Assembly (NCBI GenBank): GCA_036003045.1
Contig: DASYSS010000040.1
Span: 1 to 64,000, forward strand
Source: Gemmatimonadaceae bacterium
GTDB lineage: Bacteria; Gemmatimonadota; Gemmatimonadetes; Gemmatimonadales; Gemmatimonadaceae
Direction: 5' to 3'
DNA: 64,000 nt
Positions within the stretch are counted from its first letter, which is position 1. Each line of letters begins with the position of its first letter. Both the position numbers and the translations under genes were made by a program. The notes below the pieces were generated by a model that was not told the DNA's origin, made no database searches, and was given only the letters and a program-made list of their open reading frames with translations. Below are positions 41,484-50,266 of the stretch, in pieces.

Positions 41484-42623
41484 TCAGGTTGGCGGTGCGA
41501 CGAGCGCATCGGCGGCGGCGCGAACGCGCGACAGTGCATCGTCCGCCGTATCGCCGACGGCCGACAGATGACCCATCTTGCGGCCCGGCCTCGGGCCCGG
41601 CTTTCCATAGAGATGAAGGCGCACACCCGGTCGCGCGAGAGCGCGCTCGAACGGCGGCGGCCCGTCGTGCTCCAGCCAGAGATCGCCAAACAAATTGTGG
41701 ATCGCGCCCGGGCGCAGCACACGCGTATCGCCGAGGGGAAGATCGCACACGGCGCGCACGATCTGCTCGAACTGGCTGGTCGAGCACGCCACTTCGGTCT
41801 CGTGAAACGAATTGTGCGGCCGTGGAGCGAGCTCGTTCACGAGGAGCTCGTCGTTGTCGAGTACGAACATCTCGACCGCGAGAATGCCTTCGAGCGAAAG
41901 CGCGCCGGCGATCCCGCGGGCGATCTCCTCGGCGCGCGCGGCGAGCGCGGCGTCGATCGGCGCCGGCAACACGGACCACGCGAGAATCTGGCGTTCGTGA
42001 AAGTTGAGCGCCGGCGGATAGACGCGGACCTCGCCGCTCGGGCGCCGCGCGACGAGAACGGAGATTTCCGATCGCAGATCGAGCGCGCGCTCAGCCACCG
42101 ATGCGCGATGGCCGAGGTCGGTCCAGGCGCGCTCGACTTCCTTCGCATCGGCGACACGCACCTGGCTGCGGCCGTCGTATCCGCCGTGATTCGCTTTCAC
42201 GACGAGAGCGCCAAGCTCTCGATGCGCGCCGCTCAGCTGCTCGAGCGACGTCACGTCGCGATAGTCGCCGACGGGAAAGCCATTCGTCGAGAGCCACCGT
42301 TTCTGTCGTGACCGGTCCTGCACCATGGCGAGAATCGCGGGGTTCGGGCGAACGGGCGCGTGTCTCGTCGCGGCGGCGAGCGCGTCGGCGCCGATCTGCT
42401 CGATCTCGAGCGTGACGACGTCGCATTGGCGCGCGAGATCGGCGGCCGCGTCGGCGTCGTCGAATTTTCCCGCGACGACGCGGTCGGCCACGGCGCTCGC
42501 CGCGCAGTTCGCGTCGGGGTCGAGCACGTGAACGTGGTAGCCGAGTGTTCGCGCCGCCATCGCGGTCATGCGGCCCAACTGCCCGCCGCCGAGGATGCCG
42601 ATGGTCGATCCGGGCGGGATCAC
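41484..42623 (-). CDS. purK: N5-carboxyaminoimidazole ribonucleotide synthase PurK
   Basis: A 379-residue ATP-grasp enzyme that, with PurE, turns AIR into CAIR in purine synthesis. It opens with GILGGGQLGRM (9-19), then the ATP-grasp parts KANHGGYDGRSQ, ISVLVARRPSGEVRVYPPALN, GILAVEMFVLDNDELLVNELAPRPHNSFHETEVACSTSQFEQ and RPGRKMGHLSAVG. The GTG at 42623 lies 4 bases after the purE stop, with the domain beginning directly, so the long open frame upstream is rejected. Length is normal for the family. Confidence 0.95.
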   Translation of the reverse strand: MIPPGSTIGILGGGQLGRMTAMAARTLGYHVHVLDPDANCAASAVADRVVAGKFDDADAAADLARQCDVVTLEIEQIGADALAAATRHAPVRPNPAILAMVQDRSRQKRWLSTNGFPVGDYRDVTSLEQLSGAHRELGALVVKANHGGYDGRSQVRVADAKEVERAWTDLGHRASVAERALDLRSEISVLVARRPSGEVRVYPPALNFHERQILAWSVLPAPIDAALAARAEEIARGIAGALSLEGILAVEMFVLDNDELLVNELAPRPHNSFHETEVACSTSQFEQIVRAVCDLPLGDTRVLRPGAIHNLFGDLWLEHDGPPPFERALARPGVRLHLYGKPGPRPGRKMGHLSAVGDTADDALSRVRAAADALVAPPT

Positions 42624-42627
42624 GCGC

Positions 42628-43149
42628 TCACCGCGAGGGAACGTTCGTGTTCGCGAGCACGTCGTCGGTCCGCTTTTGGCGCCACGCGCGGAGACGCTTT
42701 CGAACGTCGGCGCGCGCGGTGGACACGATCGACGTCGCCAACAGAGCCGCGTTGATCGCGCCGGGCTCGCCGATGGCGAGCGTCCCGACCGGAACCCCTT
42801 TGGGCATTTGCACGATCGACAGCAGCGAGTCGAGACCATCGAGCGTCGTCGCGGGAATCGGCACACCGAGCACGGGGAGCATGGTCTTGGCGGCGACCAT
42901 GCCCGGCAGATGCGCCGCGCCGCCGGCCGCGGCGATGATCACCTCGATGCCGCGGTCCTCCGCCGATGATGCGTACTCGAACATCCAGTCGGGCGTGCGA
43001 TGCGCCGAAACGATCTTCGCCTCGTGCGGGACCTCGAGCTCGAGCAGCACGTCGATCGCCGCCTGCATGTACTTGAGGTCGGAGCTGCTGCCCATGATCA
43101 CGGCGACCCACGGTTTGGAGCCGCGCGCGGACGTTTTTCGAGTGGGCAT
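42628..43149 (-). CDS. purE: N5-carboxyaminoimidazole ribonucleotide mutase PurE
   Basis: A 173-residue class I PurE. The mutase core has [14 protein letters not shown], the catalytic [40 protein letters not shown] and [19 protein letters not shown]. It interconverts N5-CAIR and CAIR and partners with PurK (downstream). The N-terminal basic extension ([12 protein letters not shown]) is short. The ATG at 43149 is 52 bases from the amidohydrolase stop, and a possible minus-strand promoter lies there. Confidence 0.95.
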   Translation of the reverse strand: MPTRKTSARGSKPWVAVIMGSSSDLKYMQAAIDVLLELEVPHEAKIVSAHRTPDWMFEYASSAEDRGIEVIIAAAGGAAHLPGMVAAKTMLPVLGVPIPATTLDGLDSLLSIVQMPKGVPVGTLAIGEPGAINAALLATSIVSTARADVRKRLRAWRQKRTDDVLANTNVPSR

Positions 43150-43186
43150 GCGAGGCGAAGCGGGGGGGCGGAAAGTTTCGCCGGGA

Positions 43187-43217
43187 AATATACCGCGCCC
43201 CTAGCGCGTCTTGTCGA
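43187..43217 (-). promoter_or_regulatory. Possible promoter of purE
   Basis: On the minus strand TCGACA (43217-43212) and TATATT (43192-43187) are one mismatch each from consensus, with a rather long 19-base spacer. The start would be about 30 bases before the purE ATG. Confidence 0.35.
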
Positions 43218-44478
43218 CGACGACCGCGCCGCCCTTCATCACCCAGCGCACGCTGTCGATCACGACGCGCACGTCCGCCGTCGGATCGCCGGCGACGGCG
43301 ACGACGTCGGCGTAGTAGCCCGGCGCGATCCGTCCGAGGGAATTCCCCATGCCGAGGATCGCCGCTCCGTTCGTCGTCGCGGTCGCGAGGACCTCGCTCG
43401 GCGACATGCCGATCTGCGCGAACCATCCGAGCTCACGCGTGTTCTGGCCGAACATGATGTGTACCGCGTCGGAGCCCATGCCGAGTTTCACTCCGGCTTT
43501 GTACGCGCGACGCGCGGTCGCGATGTTCAGCAGACGGAACGAATCGAGTCCCGCGGCTTGCGCCGGCGTGTAGTGATACGCCTCGCGGTATTGCGCGTAG
43601 TAGCGGTTGTGATCGATCGTGGGGACGTAGAAGATCCCGTCGCGCGCCATGCGAGCCAGCGTCGAGTCGTCGAGGTCAATCGCGTGCTCGAGCGACGTGG
43701 TTCCGGCGCGCACCGCGTCGCGGCCGCCGTCGGGACCATACGAGTGAATCGCGATGCGCTTCCCGAACGACTTGGCCGCATCGACGGCGGCTTTCATCTC
43801 TTCGTACGTGAAGGTCTCGTTGCCGGTGACGTCGGCCCCCGTACCCGTCGAGCCGTACATTTTGATGTAGTCCGCTCCGGCGTCGACTTGCTGCTTCACG
43901 GCCTCTGGAATCTGCGCGATGGAAAACACGCGGCCGCGTTGCGTGCGCGTGGTGTCCGTATTCGGGCGATACGGAGGCCGCGCGCGCTGCAGTCCGTAGC
44001 CCGCGACGAACATCCGCGGCCCGATCCAACCGGCCTTGTTGACGGAGTCGCGCATCGCCATGTCCATGTAGTTCGACGAACCGAGATCGCGTACGGTCGT
44101 CACGCCGGTTTCGAGCGTGCGGAGCAAGTTGGCACGCGCGAGCTGGATCGTCTGCTCGGACGTGCGCTGCGGCTGGCGCCACGGATCCGTGCCCGACGTC
44201 GAATCCCAGTAGTACGTCATGTGCGTGTGCACGTCGATCATGCCCGGGATGGCCGTGAAGCGCGTCAGATCGACGACCTGTGCATTCGCGGGAACGCGAT
44301 CGCTCGCCGTGAGCACGGCGGTGATCTTGTCGCCATCGACGAGGACGACGCCATTGGGGATGACGTGGCCGGGCGTGTCGACGACGGCGCGAAACTTCAG
44401 CGCCTTCAGTTCAGCGCGGGGCTGCGGCGCGGGCGCGAAGAGCGCACCGGCGAGCAACGGAAGGAGGCGGCGGAGCAC
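43201..44478 (-). CDS. Secreted metal-dependent amidohydrolase
   Basis: A 425-residue amidohydrolase of the imidazolonepropionase-like/prolidase-related (AHS) group. A short signal (about 3-22) comes first. The metal site residues are seen as DVHTHM (His84, His86), a lysine in YIKMYGS (carbamylated in binuclear members), AIHSYG, SLEHAID and the aspartate in GMGSDAVH. Members cleave dipeptides such as Xaa-Pro or D-aminoacyl compounds or deaminate ring amides. The substrate is undefined. The start is GTG 44478, with an out-of-frame ATG beside it. It lies upstream of purE on the same strand but with its own end. Confidence 0.85.
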   Translation of the reverse strand: MLRRLLPLLAGALFAPAPQPRAELKALKFRAVVDTPGHVIPNGVVLVDGDKITAVLTASDRVPANAQVVDLTRFTAIPGMIDVHTHMTYYWDSTSGTDPWRQPQRTSEQTIQLARANLLRTLETGVTTVRDLGSSNYMDMAMRDSVNKAGWIGPRMFVAGYGLQRARPPYRPNTDTTRTQRGRVFSIAQIPEAVKQQVDAGADYIKMYGSTGTGADVTGNETFTYEEMKAAVDAAKSFGKRIAIHSYGPDGGRDAVRAGTTSLEHAIDLDDSTLARMARDGIFYVPTIDHNRYYAQYREAYHYTPAQAAGLDSFRLLNIATARRAYKAGVKLGMGSDAVHIMFGQNTRELGWFAQIGMSPSEVLATATTNGAAILGMGNSLGRIAPGYYADVVAVAGDPTADVRVVIDSVRWVMKGGAVVVDKTR

Positions 44479-44529
44479 ATGCTAACATCGTGCGAGGCGG
44501 CCTTCGAGTAAAGGCGAAGGCGACGCGTC

Positions 44530-45525
44530 TTATTCGAGCGTGACGCCGCCGACCATCGATGCCCATGGGTGCCACCTTGGGCCGCCCCCGTATGCACGCG
44601 AGTCGGTCACCGCGCGGTACGCGAGGGAAATGCCGCGCATGTGAAATTCGAAGCCGGCCTCGCCGCTCTCGACGAAGGGCTCGTGTCCGACGCGCGGACC
44701 GTCTTGATACGTGTTGCCGTCGAGGAACAGATCGCGAGCGACGGCTCGCCCGGATGCACCGATCATGAGATCGAACCCGAAGTCGCGTGAGGGGGGCAGC
44801 CACGGGTGCGACATCCGCCATCCGAACCGGAGTCGCGCGCCGGCATCCGCCGCGCTGATCACGTTGCCGACCGATGCGCCGGCATGCGGGACGAGATCGA
44901 CGCCGAGGGGTGCGTCTGTCGGCGTCGTGAATCGCGCGGCGTGCTCGAAGCGCGCGATCACTCCCGGTTCGAACCCGACTTGGCTGCTCCAGTCGGTGGG
45001 CCGATTGTACGCGGGACCGACGCTGTGCGCGATGCGTTGCGTGAAGCGAGCCAGCGACGGCGGGCCGGTGACGCCCAGAGCGAGCGTGAGCACGTCCGAG
45101 CTCCCGGTCGAAAATCGCTCGGCGCTCTGACCCAGATAGAGCCACCCGGCGTTGGGGCGCGCGGACGTCGCGGCGGCGCCCGTCGGCGGAACGAATGGAG
45201 TGTAGATGTCCTGCCCGATCTCGAAGCGCGACGTGCGGCAGACGGTCGATTGGGCGGCGCACAGTTGCAGGCCGCTCAGAAACCGGCGCGCCCACCACGG
45301 TGCGTCGCCGCCATCATACGCGAGGTGAACGCCGCTCGTGTATTCATCGTCCGGACGATTCCAAGGCGCCATCCAGAAATCGAAGGCGTCGTTGTCGGTG
45401 CGGAGCGAGAACGTGCGCGTGGATTGGCTCTGGGCCGGAGGCGTCGTTACCGCGACGGCGGCAGCGGCCAACGTCACGCGCAAGGCGAAGGAAAAACCCG
45501 ATCTTCGTTTGACGAAACCGTTCAC
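44530..45525 (-). CDS. LpxR-like lipid A 3'-O-deacylase, outer membrane
   Basis: A 331-residue outer-membrane beta-barrel protein of the LpxR/DUF2219 family. After a signal (about 12-33) the first strand reads FSLRTDNDAFDFW, followed by DDEYTSGVHLAYD. In Salmonella LpxR, Asn9, Asp10, Thr34 and His122 are active-site residues. Here Asn45-Asp46 and Thr63 occupy the matching positions. It removes the 3'-acyloxyacyl group of lipid A. C-terminal residues end in a strand, ..MVGGVTLE. GTG 45525 is the start. The protein implies that the organism has an outer membrane with lipid A. Confidence 0.82.
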   Translation of the reverse strand: MNGFVKRRSGFSFALRVTLAAAAVAVTTPPAQSQSTRTFSLRTDNDAFDFWMAPWNRPDDEYTSGVHLAYDGGDAPWWARRFLSGLQLCAAQSTVCRTSRFEIGQDIYTPFVPPTGAAATSARPNAGWLYLGQSAERFSTGSSDVLTLALGVTGPPSLARFTQRIAHSVGPAYNRPTDWSSQVGFEPGVIARFEHAARFTTPTDAPLGVDLVPHAGASVGNVISAADAGARLRFGWRMSHPWLPPSRDFGFDLMIGASGRAVARDLFLDGNTYQDGPRVGHEPFVESGEAGFEFHMRGISLAYRAVTDSRAYGGGPRWHPWASMVGGVTLE

Positions 45526-45577
45526 CTACGGGAGTATCGGCCGCGGCCGCGGACTCCCGTACAGTCGGTGCGCTAGC

Positions 45578-46669
45578 TCACTGGTACTGGATGTAGAGCG
45601 GCCGAGGCATCAACCGCAGCACCTCGGCGGGGGTGAGCAGCGCGTCGCCGTGCTTGACGTCGTTGTGAAAGAAGATCTTGAAGCCCGTGAACTGCACCGG
45701 CTCGTTGTCGATGTAGTCGCGGTAGGAGTCGAACTTGAGCCAGGGCGGGCCCCAGCCGTCCATGTCCATCACGACCTGCACCTGAGGCGTCGGCCGAATG
45801 TTCGGCGCGCCCAACACCATCTTCTGCGTGAACCGGTGCACGATGAGCACCTTCGGCGGCAGATGCTTCTCCTGCACGAGCTGCGTGAGCGTCCTGACGA
45901 CGTAGTTCACGTCGTCGGCGGTCATCTCACCGATCTTGCTGCTCGGCCGCATTCCTTCGCGCTCGTAGTGCATCGAGAACTCCGGATCGATGCCGAGGTG
46001 GACGTCCGGTCGCGAGAGGAAGGGCAGGAGTCGAGGCAGTTCGGCTTGGAGCGTGCTGTGGCCGACTTGGATGTCGAGAAAGAGCAGCGCGTTTTTGCGC
46101 TTCGCCCAGCCATAGACTTTTTCGATGAGCGACGTGTCCATGCGCAGCCGATACATGCCGTCGCGGCCCGGCGCGCCCTGTGCGACGACGGCGATCAGAT
46201 GCAGCGCCGGCTGAACCGGCACGGACGGATCGGCGCGCCGCCACTCGGCCACGGTCTGATCGAGCTTGCCGAGCATTTCGTCGACCGGGTATTCGCCCAA
46301 CACGCCCATCTTCTTCGCGAGCGGGTTGCCGTAGAACGCGACGATTCGCTTGGCGGGGAAAACCGCGCCGGGCAGAGGCGCGGGGCTGCCCGGCCATTTC
46401 GCCGACATGTTCGTGCCTCGCCGAACCGCCGATGCGTACGACGTCTTGTCGTGCGCGGTCCGGCCCGGAATCAGGTGCGAGCTGATCGTGTCCGTCGGCG
46501 CGGGCGCGACACCGCCGGCGGCCGTGTGCGTTCCTTCTCGAGACGCCGCGCGTGGTTTCGAGCGTTGCGGCTTGCTCTGGGCTGATAAGTCATGGAGTGC
46601 GGCGCTGAGAAGCAGCGCGGCGATCGCTCCGGTGATCGAATGACCGGCGAGACGAAAACGGCGACTCAT
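45578..46669 (-). CDS. Hypothetical exported protein, possible TIM-barrel
   Basis: A 363-residue exported protein. A signal (about 8-32) and a Ser/Pro/Ala-rich linker to about residue 90 precede a conserved-looking domain (about 95-363). That domain has IVAFYGNPLAKKMGVLGEYP, HLIAVVAQGAPGRDGMYRLRMD, LLFLDIQVGHSTL, DVHLGIDPEFSMH and PKVLIVHRFTQKMV. The alternating strand/helix pattern with acidic ends (FLDIQ, GIDPEF, VMDMDGWGPP) resembles a glycoside-hydrolase-like barrel, but no catalytic family is recognised. The ATG at 46669 is chosen; the open frame upstream runs through tRNA sequence. Confidence 0.72.
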   Translation of the reverse strand: MSRRFRLAGHSITGAIAALLLSAALHDLSAQSKPQRSKPRAASREGTHTAAGGVAPAPTDTISSHLIPGRTAHDKTSYASAVRRGTNMSAKWPGSPAPLPGAVFPAKRIVAFYGNPLAKKMGVLGEYPVDEMLGKLDQTVAEWRRADPSVPVQPALHLIAVVAQGAPGRDGMYRLRMDTSLIEKVYGWAKRKNALLFLDIQVGHSTLQAELPRLLPFLSRPDVHLGIDPEFSMHYEREGMRPSSKIGEMTADDVNYVVRTLTQLVQEKHLPPKVLIVHRFTQKMVLGAPNIRPTPQVQVVMDMDGWGPPWLKFDSYRDYIDNEPVQFTGFKIFFHNDVKHGDALLTPAEVLRLMPRPLYIQYQ

Positions 46670-46794
46670 TGTGGCAACACGGGCAGGGTTGAGCTTCGCG
46701 CGGCGTCTGAAGTCAGAGAAGACGAGGATACAAGGATAGCGCCACACATCACGCTCTCGGCCCGGCGAACCGATGAGCACCTGGCCATAAACAC

Positions 46795-46829
46795 GACCGC
46801 CCTTCGCGCGCAGCGCGCGAAGGGCGGTC
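46795..46829 (-). terminator. Strong hairpin terminator after tRNA-Asn
   Basis: A 16-bp perfect stem (46795-46810 with 46814-46829) closes on a 3-base loop, starting 4 bases after the tRNA 3' end on the minus strand. GTGTTTAT follows the stem on that strand. It most likely ends the tRNA transcript. Confidence 0.75.
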
Positions 46830-46833
46830 AGAG

Positions 46834-46906
46834 CTCCCCGAGTAGGACTCGAACCTACGACCACTCGATTAACAGTCGAGCGCTCTACCAACTGAGCTAT
46901 CGGGGA
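46834..46906 (-). tRNA. tRNA-Asn (GTT)
   Basis: On the minus strand the acceptor stem TCCCCGA pairs with TCGGGGA. The D-arm GCTC-AGTTGGTA-GAGC, anticodon loop CTGTTAA (GTT) and T-arm GTAGG-TTCGAGT-CCTAC are complete, and the discriminator is G as expected for Asn. CCA is not encoded. The 73-nt length is normal. Confidence 0.97.
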
Positions 46907-46933
46907 TCGGTACTTGGACGAACCAGACCGAGA

Positions 46934-46961
46934 AAGGTAGTGGAGTCGACGACGAAGTCAA
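46934..46961 (-). promoter_or_regulatory. Promoter of tRNA-Asn
   Basis: On the minus strand TTGACT (46961-46956), a 16-base spacer and TACCTT (46939-46934) lie about 28 bases before the tRNA 5' end. It is between uvrA and the tRNA and is the best candidate promoter. Confidence 0.5.
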
Positions 46962-46999
46962 CGGTGCGCTGTGGCGCCAAACCCAGGCGCAGCATCCAC

Positions 47000-49882
47000 T
47001 TAAACCGCGTGCGACACCGCCCCACGCGGCGGCGTCGCGCGAGCCGACGACCGCGACGATTCGGCGAATCCCGGAAGAACCGTGCGCAGCCAGCGTCCTG
47101 TGTGCGACGCCGCCGCTCGCGCCAGATCCTCTGGCCGGCCCGTCGCGACGATCTCACCGCCGCGGTCGCCCGCTTCCGGCCCGAGGTCAATCACCCAGTC
47201 GGCGAGCTTGATGACATCGAGGTTGTGCTCGATCAGCACGAGCGTGTGCCCGGCGTCGACGAGGCGGTCGAACACGGTCGCCAACTTTCGAATGTCGTCG
47301 AGGTGCAGTCCAGTGGTGGGCTCGTCCATCACGTACAGATTGCGTCCGCTCTTCTTTCCGAGCGCCAGCTCCCGCGCAACCTTGAGCCGCTGTGCTTCGC
47401 CGCCCGAGAGCGTCGTCGCCGGCTGGCCGAGCCGCAGATAGCCAAGACCGACTTGCTGCAACTGCCAGAGCGCTTGGCCGAGCTTCTCCTCGCGCGGAAA
47501 GAAGCGGATCGCTTCGTCGATGGTGAGCTCGAGCACCTCGTGAATGTTGCGGCCGTTCACGCGCACGTCGAGCACCGCGGGCTTGAATCGCTTGCCGCCG
47601 CATTCGTCGCACGGCACGAACACGTCCGCCATGAACACCATCTCGACCTGGAGATAGCCGGCGCCCTCACACGTCTCGCAGCGGCCGCCCGCGACGTTGA
47701 AGCTGAACGTGCCAGCCGTGTACCGCCGTTCTCGAGACAACGGGGCGTCAGCGAAGATCCGGCGGATCTCGTCGAACGCCTTCACGTACGTGACGGGGTT
47801 CGAGCGCGGCGACTTGCCGATCGGACTCTGGTCGATCCCGACGACGTCGTCGATCGCGTCGGCACCCGACAGCGTGTCGTAATGCCCAACGCGCTCGCCG
47901 AGATACTCCTTCGCCGAGTGCTCGCCGTGCAGCTTGGTCTCGAGCGCGCGCAGCAGCACGTCGTGCACGAGGGTGCTCTTGCCGGAGCCCGAAACGCCCG
48001 TCACCGCCGTCACCGCTCCGAGCGGAATCTTGATGTCGACGCCTTTCAGGTTGTGCTCGCGCGCGCCGGTGAGGGTGATCCAACGCGGGCCGACGCGACG
48101 CCGCTCGACCGGAACGGGAATTTCTCGCCGGCCCGTGAGATACGCTCCGGTGAGCGGACTCTCGGCGATCCGCGAAATCGGCCCGTTGAACACGAGCTGT
48201 CCGCCCTTCTCCCCGCTCCCGGGCCCGAGCTCGACCATATGATCCGCCGCGCGGATCGCTTCAGGGTCGTGCTCGACGACGAGCACCGTGTTGCCGCCGT
48301 CGCGAAGGCGATGAAGCAGGCGAAGCAGCCGGTCCATGTCGCGCGGGTGCAATCCGATCGACGGCTCGTCGAGAACGTAGAGCGTATCGACCAGCTGCGA
48401 GCCGAGTGAGTTCGCCAGTCCGATTCGCTGCGCCTCGCCGCCCGACAGCGTGCGCGTCCCGCGGTGGAGCGTGAGATAGTTCAACCCTACGTCGCAGAGG
48501 AACTGAACGCGGTCGCGCGCTTCCTTGAGGATGTGCGCCGCGATCTGCTCCTCGAACCGGCTCAGCGAGAGCGCGTCGAACCAGTTGAGAAGTCGGTCCA
48601 CCGGAAGTTCGCACACCGCGGCGATCGTTTCCCCGCCAACGCGCACTTGCAGCGCCTCAGGCTTGAGCTTCGTGCCGTGACACGTTGGACACTGGCGCGC
48701 CGTCTGGTACTGTCGCAGGAAAACGCGGATGTACTGCTTGTACTTCTTCTCCTCGAGATCCTCGAGGAATGGGAGGATGCCCTTGAAGCCGCGACTCCGC
48801 GCGTTGAGCAGCTTCGCGCGCGCGCTCGCCGGCAACCGCTCCCACGGCGTATCAAAAGAGATTCCTTCGCGTTTCGCGAACTCCGCGAGCGCGCGTCGCT
48901 TGTTGTCGTAGCGCGGCTTGGTCCACGGATCGATCGCGCCTTCGCGCAGCGTTCGATTCGGATAAGGAACGATCAGCGTTTCGTCGTACTCGAGCGTCGC
49001 GCCGAATCCGTTGCAACGTTCGCAGGCGCCGCGCGGACTGTTGAACGAAAAGAGCTGCGGCGTCGGCGTCGGAGCGCGCGTGCCGTCGTTGGCGCACTCG
49101 TAGCGCTCGGTGAATCGCAGCCGGTCGGACGGCTTCGGGGTGAGCGACGTCGAGACGGGTTCGGCACAGAGGATGACGCAATCCCCGTCGCCTTCGCGAA
49201 ACGCCGTTCCGACCGCGTCGGCGAGACGGCCCTGCGCATCGTCGCCGACGACCAAACGGTCGACGACGACCAGGAGCTCCTTCGCGAACGTGACGTCGAC
49301 GGCCGCCGCGAGGAGATCGTCGAGGTGGGTGATCGTGCCGTCGACGCTCAGGCGCACGAACCCCTGCGCGCGCAGATTCTCGACCACGACGTCGTGCGTG
49401 ACTTCGGGCGAGAGCACGAGCGGGAACGCAACGTGAAAACGAAGTCCAGGGCGCAGCGCGAGCACAGCGTCGACGACCGACTGGACAGTGTCTGGACGCA
49501 TCTCTCGGCCGCACAACGGACAGAACGTGTGTCCGACACGCGCCCAGAGCAGCCTCAGGTAATCGTAGATCTCGGTCGCGGTCCCGACGGTCGAGCGGGA
49601 CGTTTTGGTGGGATTCTTCTGTTCGATCGCCACGGCAGGCGACAGCCCGTCGATCGAGTCGACGTCGGGCTTCTCCATTCGCTCGAGGAACTGGCGTGCG
49701 TACGCCGAGAGTGACTCGACGTACCGGCGCTGCCCTTCGGCATAGATGGTATCGAACGCGAGCGAGGACTTGCCCGATCCCGACGGTCCGGTGATGACCG
49801 TGAACGCCCGGCGGGGAATCTCGAGGTCGAAGCCCTTGAGGTTGTGCTGACGCGCTCCGCGGACGAGGATGGCGTCCTTCAT
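47000..49882 (-). CDS. uvrA: Excinuclease ABC subunit A (UvrA)
   Basis: A 960-residue UvrA, the damage-recognition ATPase of nucleotide excision repair. Two ABC modules are intact: Walker A GPSGSGKSS (32-40) and GVSGSGKST; signatures LSGGEAQRI and LSGGEAQRL; DEPSIGLHPRD and DEPTTGLHLDD. The UvrB-binding and insertion domains after residue 130 are present, which marks UvrA1. The C-terminal zinc module CETCEG...CDECGG is complete. The N-terminal zinc module is not: instead of CxxC, YECANDG has one Cys before LFSFNSPRGACERCNGFG. Length is normal. ATG 49882 is the start. Confidence 0.97.
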   Translation of the reverse strand: MKDAILVRGARQHNLKGFDLEIPRRAFTVITGPSGSGKSSLAFDTIYAEGQRRYVESLSAYARQFLERMEKPDVDSIDGLSPAVAIEQKNPTKTSRSTVGTATEIYDYLRLLWARVGHTFCPLCGREMRPDTVQSVVDAVLALRPGLRFHVAFPLVLSPEVTHDVVVENLRAQGFVRLSVDGTITHLDDLLAAAVDVTFAKELLVVVDRLVVGDDAQGRLADAVGTAFREGDGDCVILCAEPVSTSLTPKPSDRLRFTERYECANDGTRAPTPTPQLFSFNSPRGACERCNGFGATLEYDETLIVPYPNRTLREGAIDPWTKPRYDNKRRALAEFAKREGISFDTPWERLPASARAKLLNARSRGFKGILPFLEDLEEKKYKQYIRVFLRQYQTARQCPTCHGTKLKPEALQVRVGGETIAAVCELPVDRLLNWFDALSLSRFEEQIAAHILKEARDRVQFLCDVGLNYLTLHRGTRTLSGGEAQRIGLANSLGSQLVDTLYVLDEPSIGLHPRDMDRLLRLLHRLRDGGNTVLVVEHDPEAIRAADHMVELGPGSGEKGGQLVFNGPISRIAESPLTGAYLTGRREIPVPVERRRVGPRWITLTGAREHNLKGVDIKIPLGAVTAVTGVSGSGKSTLVHDVLLRALETKLHGEHSAKEYLGERVGHYDTLSGADAIDDVVGIDQSPIGKSPRSNPVTYVKAFDEIRRIFADAPLSRERRYTAGTFSFNVAGGRCETCEGAGYLQVEMVFMADVFVPCDECGGKRFKPAVLDVRVNGRNIHEVLELTIDEAIRFFPREEKLGQALWQLQQVGLGYLRLGQPATTLSGGEAQRLKVARELALGKKSGRNLYVMDEPTTGLHLDDIRKLATVFDRLVDAGHTLVLIEHNLDVIKLADWVIDLGPEAGDRGGEIVATGRPEDLARAAASHTGRWLRTVLPGFAESSRSSARATPPRGAVSHAV

Positions 49883-49926
49883 GAACTCAATTTAGCGACG
49901 ACCGAAGAGAAGGCGAACCGGGTGGT

Positions 49927-50199
49927 CTACCTGTTTGGCCGCCGCCTCAGTAGCAGCCGCCCGACGATCAGCACGATGAGCGCGCCGAAGGTCGCGATGG
50001 CGATCGAGCGCGCGTCGAGATCGCCGGCTGTGACGCGTCCCCAGCCGAGCTGCGTGCCGATCAAGCCGCCGAGCATCGCGCCCACGATGCCCAGGACGAC
50101 CGTGAAAATGCAGCCGGCCGGATCGCGGCCGGGCATGAGGAACTTCGCCAGCGTTCCGGCGATGAGGCCAAGCAAAATCCAGAAGAGCCACAGCGGCAT
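49927..50199 (-). CDS. GlsB/YeaQ/YmgE-family small membrane protein
   Basis: A 90-residue protein with three membrane helices (about 4-20, 28-45, 65-82) of the transglycosylase-associated/GlsB family. The family pattern is seen in LLGLIAGTLAKFLMPGRDPAGCIFTVVLGIVGAMLGGLIG. These proteins are general-stress-linked and have no known enzymatic role. The ATG at 50199 is preferred to the GTG six codons upstream. A second copy of the same length follows at 50267. Confidence 0.87.
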   Translation of the reverse strand: MPLWLFWILLGLIAGTLAKFLMPGRDPAGCIFTVVLGIVGAMLGGLIGTQLGWGRVTAGDLDARSIAIATFGALIVLIVGRLLLRRRPNR

Positions 50200-50266
50200 G
50201 GCTACGCGGACCTCCACGTCGCCATGGGACTCTGACTACGCGCCGCGGCTCTTCCGGATTCGTCGA

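Noticed and set aside
46670-46891. N-terminal extension of the exported protein through the tRNA
   Set aside because: The extension is the translation of tRNA-Asn sequence; the signal peptide starts at 46669.
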